Of a stretch of 64,000 bases of DNA, positions 60,546 to 64,000 are shown one piece after another. The DNA is from Mucidula mucida (lineage: Eukaryota > Basidiomycota > Agaricomycetes > Agaricales > Physalacriaceae): the NCBI GenBank assembly GCA_015501055.1, contig JADNYV010000014.1:372001-436000 (forward strand), read 5' to 3'. Every line of letters begins with the position of its first letter. Position 1 is the stretch's first letter. Under the pieces are notes generated by a model that made no database searches, was not told the origin of the DNA, and saw nothing but the letters and a program-made list of their open reading frames with translations. Both the position numbers and the translations under genes were made by a program.

Positions 60546-62166
60546 ATGATAGATATTCCCAACGAAATCTGGCTTTCAATCCTCGAGTTCATTCCAGACC
60601 GGGAGCTATGCCATCTCATGGCCGTGAATCGCGTATTCTACGAGCTTGCCCTCGACACTCGCTACCGAGAAATCACGATCGGACCCATAGACTCTCACTC
60701 CGTGTCCCTGTTGAAGCGCCTACAGTCAATGTTCCCCGTTGCCAATATATGCTTTCTGCTTACCGTGTTTGCAGGGATCCATTCATCGCCTGTCGGGTCA
60801 CAAAATTGAACATCATCCCCGCAGCGACCACCGAGGGCGACCCAGAGTCCCGCACGCCCACCTTCAGCTCCCGCATTATCGAAACCCTCCAAGCGATCCG
60901 TTTCACGATATACACGTCCATCCAGATATCGCTCAACAACCGAAATATATTCCTTCATACCGCGGGATCCCCAGTCGACCTCGCCCCTCCTGTGGTCACA
61001 GATCTCATGAAGAGCATATTCCCCGGGTTGACTAGTCTGGAACGACTTAGCGTTGATTTCTGGCACCCGCCGACTGTATATGACATCCACTCGGTCCTCA
61101 GCACTGCCTGGCCAGCCATTGGGGCTCATATGAAGACATTGTTCCTCGGGGGGAATCTCGCCACATTCCGTCATATCATTGCAACCCATCCTGTCCTACC
61201 TGCGCTCCAGGAACTCATCGTCCAGCTCACAGACCCATTTACCGACACACGGGCAGAGAACATGGACGTGCTGAACAACACTATCGCGCCATTCGTTAAT
61301 TCCTTCGCGGCCACCCTCGAAGGATTCACGTTTTGGTCGTGGGCCTCGTTGGACATCTCGTCGTTATTCACGAATTTGGGGTTTTTCCCGATGATGAAAC
61401 GTATCCAGGTCCGCCTTTCGTTCAACAAGGCGCTGGCTTCGGATCCGGCTGGCTTGTCGCAGTTTGTACAGCGGCATCAGAATACGTTGGAGGAGCTGCA
61501 GCTGTGGCTCAACCCAAGTGGCGCCGCTGCGGACCATTCCTTGGATCTGCCGCTCAGTCAGTGGTTGTCTCGTACCATGGCTGAGGTACAGCAGTTCCCA
61601 CTCATGAAGGAGCTGCAGTTCTACCCCACCCGACTTGAGGCGGGATTTGACGCCCTCATACTCGCTATCACGTTGTCACTGGAAACTCTGACCACACTGG
61701 TTGTTAGGGATTTGTATCTTTCCTCAGCGCAAGTTATGACTCTATTAGATACTCTCGGGAAACAGGGTCCCAATTTGAAGCTACGTTCGCTACGGATGAA
61801 TGTCTTCAACTTCAAAGCAGACCTCATGGACGCGCTAGTAGCGCAGCTTCCTGCTTTGACTTCGCTCAACCTCTACATTGGTGATTCGTCCACAAATCAG
61901 GCAAGTTGCATATCTTTTTTTTTGCGGTTGCTGTGAAGATGACCATGACGAAACCGATTTAGGTTTCGATAGAGAGCATGATGGCCGGCCATGTATATAC
62001 TCACTGGGGTCTATACAACCTTGGTATCTGGCGCAGCGGCCAAGAGCTAGACACCGACTCCATGCGCGCCATGGTGAAGAGTATACCCTCAATTCGAAGT
62101 TTTCACAACAAAGGACATATTCATTTACCTGAAAGTAATACTCTTACGCAAGGCTTGGGACGATAA
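60546..62166 (+). CDS. F-box protein with leucine-rich repeats-like C-terminus
   Basis: Third F-box gene. MIDIPNEIWLSILEFIPDRELCHLMAVNRVFYELAL is a clear F-box. After an intron at about 60724-60774 a long exon gives leucine-rich stretches (LTSLERLSVDFWHPP, LEGFTFWSWASLDISSL, LEELQLWLNPSG, LETLTTLVVRDLYLSSAQ, LKLRSLRMNVFNF, LPALTSLNLYIGDSS). The last intron (61901-61962) has GC-AG borders with a strong GCAAGT donor and joins STNQ to VSIESMMAGHVYTHWGLYNLG. The end is NTLTQGLGR, stop at 62166. A predicted SCF substrate adaptor, unrelated in detail to the two at 43-46 kb. Confidence 0.85.
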
Positions 62167-62843
62167 CGACAATGATGAATTATTCTTGTAAATACCCGAG
62201 TTTCGCGATGTCCTTGTAAAAAATGCTCTCACCACAGCTTTGAAGGTGATTCGCATCGACAAGAAGGATTAACCAGTTTCAGCAAGGACATGCGCAGTAA
62301 AAGCGCTCCCCGGACTGATTCGGTCGACCCCAAAATGAGTGCCACTTTTCGATCCTGGCGACAACGTGCGCGTCATCTTCTACCTCCCTGCAACCTGCAC
62401 TTCGCGCCCAATTTAGTCGCGCAGGTGATCCTCCCTTTACCCCCGCGTCGCTGTAGAATGTGCCAGGTCTTGGACAAGAGACGATAATGCTCGTGCGCTC
62501 ATCACGCGTGAAGTGTTAAGTGTACTTTTCGTCCCCGTCTGTACTCGTTCGCTCTAAACGTTTACACTAGTTCGCTTTGCCTGCGTTCATTTGACGCTGG
62601 CTGGATGCTTTCTGTACAAGGACCTGGCACCTCGATGACTGGACATCGGTGAGCGCTTACGATTGTTGGCTACCATTGTCGGCCACTAACCATGATATTG
62701 AAACTGTTTGCCTCGGAGCTCGCTGCGTTTGGGTAGGGACACAAGCATAGGTACATCAAAACAACAGCGAATCTAATCATGGTACAACGACATAATACAG
62801 CAAAGTGAAAGCGTTTACATTCCCAAGCGAAAACAAGACTTTA
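62167..62843. other. Intergenic region
   Basis: Convergent 3' flanks. A 65-codon ORF at 62290-62487 has no supporting feature. Confidence 0.45.
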
Positions 62844-64000
62844 CTACGAAGCCGAGCCCCGCGCTTTAAGCTGCAGTTGGGCGATTTCTGCATCCTTAGA
62901 TGCGAGCTGCCGCTTTTGGGCGGCGACTTCCTGTGTCATCGTCTGTACGTTGGCTTGATGTAAACTTTTGAGAGTACGAGCAGCATCCCGAGAAGCGAGC
63001 TGCATGGCGAATTCCTGCATTCATAGTCAGTAATCGAGGTGAACATAATTTGTGAGAGGACGGACAGCTTCCTGAGAAGCGAGCTGCTGCTTGTGGGCGG
63101 TGACTTCCTACATCATAGTCAGCGATTGAGGTGAACATCACTTGTGAGAGTACAAACAGCTTCCTGAGAAACAAGCTGCTGCTTCTGGGCGGTAACTTCC
63201 TGCATCATTGTCAGTACATTGGGTCAATGTAAGCTTGAGTTGGGAGAGTACGAACAGCCTCCAAAGCTTGGCATTTTTGGCGCTCCTCCGTGACCAGCTA
63301 TGTATATCAATCAGATAACTGCAAGCTCCTAAAGAGATCATAGCGGCGTACCTTGCTGAATTCTTCGTCTTCGCCAGCATACTTTTTATATGTTGCATTC
63401 CAAGTATGTTGGCACAGCAAAATCAGCTTCGGTGAAAATTCGTGCCATTGTTCGATGAGAATGCTCTGGCCATGCTCAATGAGGCGGATGGATGGACGGG
63501 CCTTCAACACCAGCTTGTGACCAATCTTTACCCTCCCTGTGCGCCTCTGCACCGTATCATCCCCTGCCGGAGACACTGCAGGAAGGACTTCCACAGTGTC
63601 TTTGACAGTGAGCCAAATAAGGGATGTCAACCAGAAGCAGTTCGTGGAGAAAATGTTATATGGTATCACACTGTCGGGTGCAACACCAATAGAAGCTTGG
63701 TCAACTGCGGCCACCTCTAAACTCCTAGATTTGTCGGTGACAATCACGTCCATGATTGAGACGAGTCTTTCAAACGAGAACGGCGCATGGTCGTGGTCGA
63801 TGAATGTCATTGTGGCGAGTGGGGTGTTGGAGGCGCTCGGCGCGCAGCCAAGTGGATAGAAGAATAATCGGTCGTAACCAGGCATGTCGACCGAAGATAT
63901 AGTGATCCTCGACAATGATGCACTGGGGTTGGAGGTTAATCCAGGCAAACAAGGCGCACCAGATGAAGGCGCTCCTGGCTCGCCGCGTCTGTGGATCTCG
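62844..64000 (-). CDS. Membrane-associated protein with tandem-exon coiled-coil tail, 5' end beyond the window
   Basis: Gene entering from the right edge. The edge part reads FIWCALFAWINLQPQCIIVEDHYIFG, then continues in a second frame as LATMTFIDHDHAPFSFERLVSIMDVIVTDKS, VAPDSVIPYNIFSTNCFWLTSLIWLTVKDTVEVL, GRVKIGHKLVLKARPSIRLIEHG and LCQHTWNATYKKYAGEDEEFSK. The switch at about 63838-63860 has no good splice site and may be an indel. After an intron (about 63300-63351) come five short phase-0 exons: LVTEERQKCQALEA, EVTAQKQQLVSQEA, EVTAHKQQLASQEA, EFAMQLASRDA, and the last, EVAAQKRQLASKDAEIAQLQ onward to a stop at 62844. Function unknown; it resembles an unnamed agaricomycete family with membrane segments. 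Confidence 0.7.
62890..63295 (-). repeat. Tandem exon-plus-intron repeats, period about 84-98 bp
   Basis: Five consecutive units each consist of a short exon (42, 42, 42 and 33 nt, then a longer terminal one) and an intron. Exons and introns are both visibly related between the middle copies. Unit starts lie near 62890, 62981, 63065, 63157 and 63255. Confidence 0.75.

Overview
The window is nuclear DNA of a filamentous basidiomycete, most likely an agaricomycete. Nearly every gene is split by many short introns (about 45-60 nt). The families fit as well: a fungal Zn2Cys6 regulator, a cellulase of glycoside hydrolase family 5, F-box proteins in several copies, multi-span membrane proteins and coiled-coil proteins of the kind common in mushrooms, and a Ty3/gypsy chromovirus. 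I found no rRNA, tRNA or CRISPR array.

Layout. 1-4.3 kb: 3'-truncated cytosolic methionyl-tRNA synthetase (-) divergent from an OPT transporter (+). 4.6-5.4 kb: a MITE with very long inverted arms. 5.9-8.5 kb: a multi-span membrane protein and a SARAF-type calcium-entry regulator. 8.9-19.9 kb: secreted GH5 endoglucanase, Zn2Cys6 regulator, MFS transporter and secreted alkaline phosphatase, a plausible nutrient-acquisition neighbourhood. 20.8-28.8 kb: duplicated seed-maturation (SMP) domain protein, splicing factor BUD13, a small ORF, a disordered nuclear-type protein and a YIPF6/Yip4-like Golgi protein. 28.9-33.8 kb: proteasome ATPase Rpt2, mitochondrial ATP synthase beta and a small membrane protein. 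34.1-35.6 kb: an intronless coiled-coil protein with a J-domain-like end.

36.0-44.3 kb is a nested insertion site. An F-box gene (-) is cut by a 6.5-kb LTR retrotransposon (531-bp LTRs, CTTTT target duplication), and a 473-bp MITE sits exactly in its stop codon. 44.6-49.1 kb: a second F-box gene and a coiled-coil gene. 49.3-54.2 kb: an Hsp70-like ATPase that runs in frame into a tail of about 790 disordered residues. 54.6-60.1 kb: pyruvate dehydrogenase E1 alpha, an ARMC8/GID5 armadillo protein and a LETM1-like mitochondrial protein. 60.5-64 kb: a third F-box gene, then a gene running off the right edge whose 3' end is an array of tandemly duplicated exons, most coding exactly two coiled-coil heptads.

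Most striking observations: microexons of 8 and 10 nt; a GC-AG intron directly after the ATG of RPT2 that restores the N-myristoylation signal; the Tf1-like self-priming arrangement of the retrotransposon; the MITE that turns a TAA stop into TAG; the Hsp70-tail fusion; and the heptad exon array. Single-base frame breaks in essential genes (ATP2, BUD13) and in pol of a young retroelement suggest residual indel errors in the assembly. All exon boundaries were read by eye from splice signals and protein continuity, so individual coordinates can be a few bases off.
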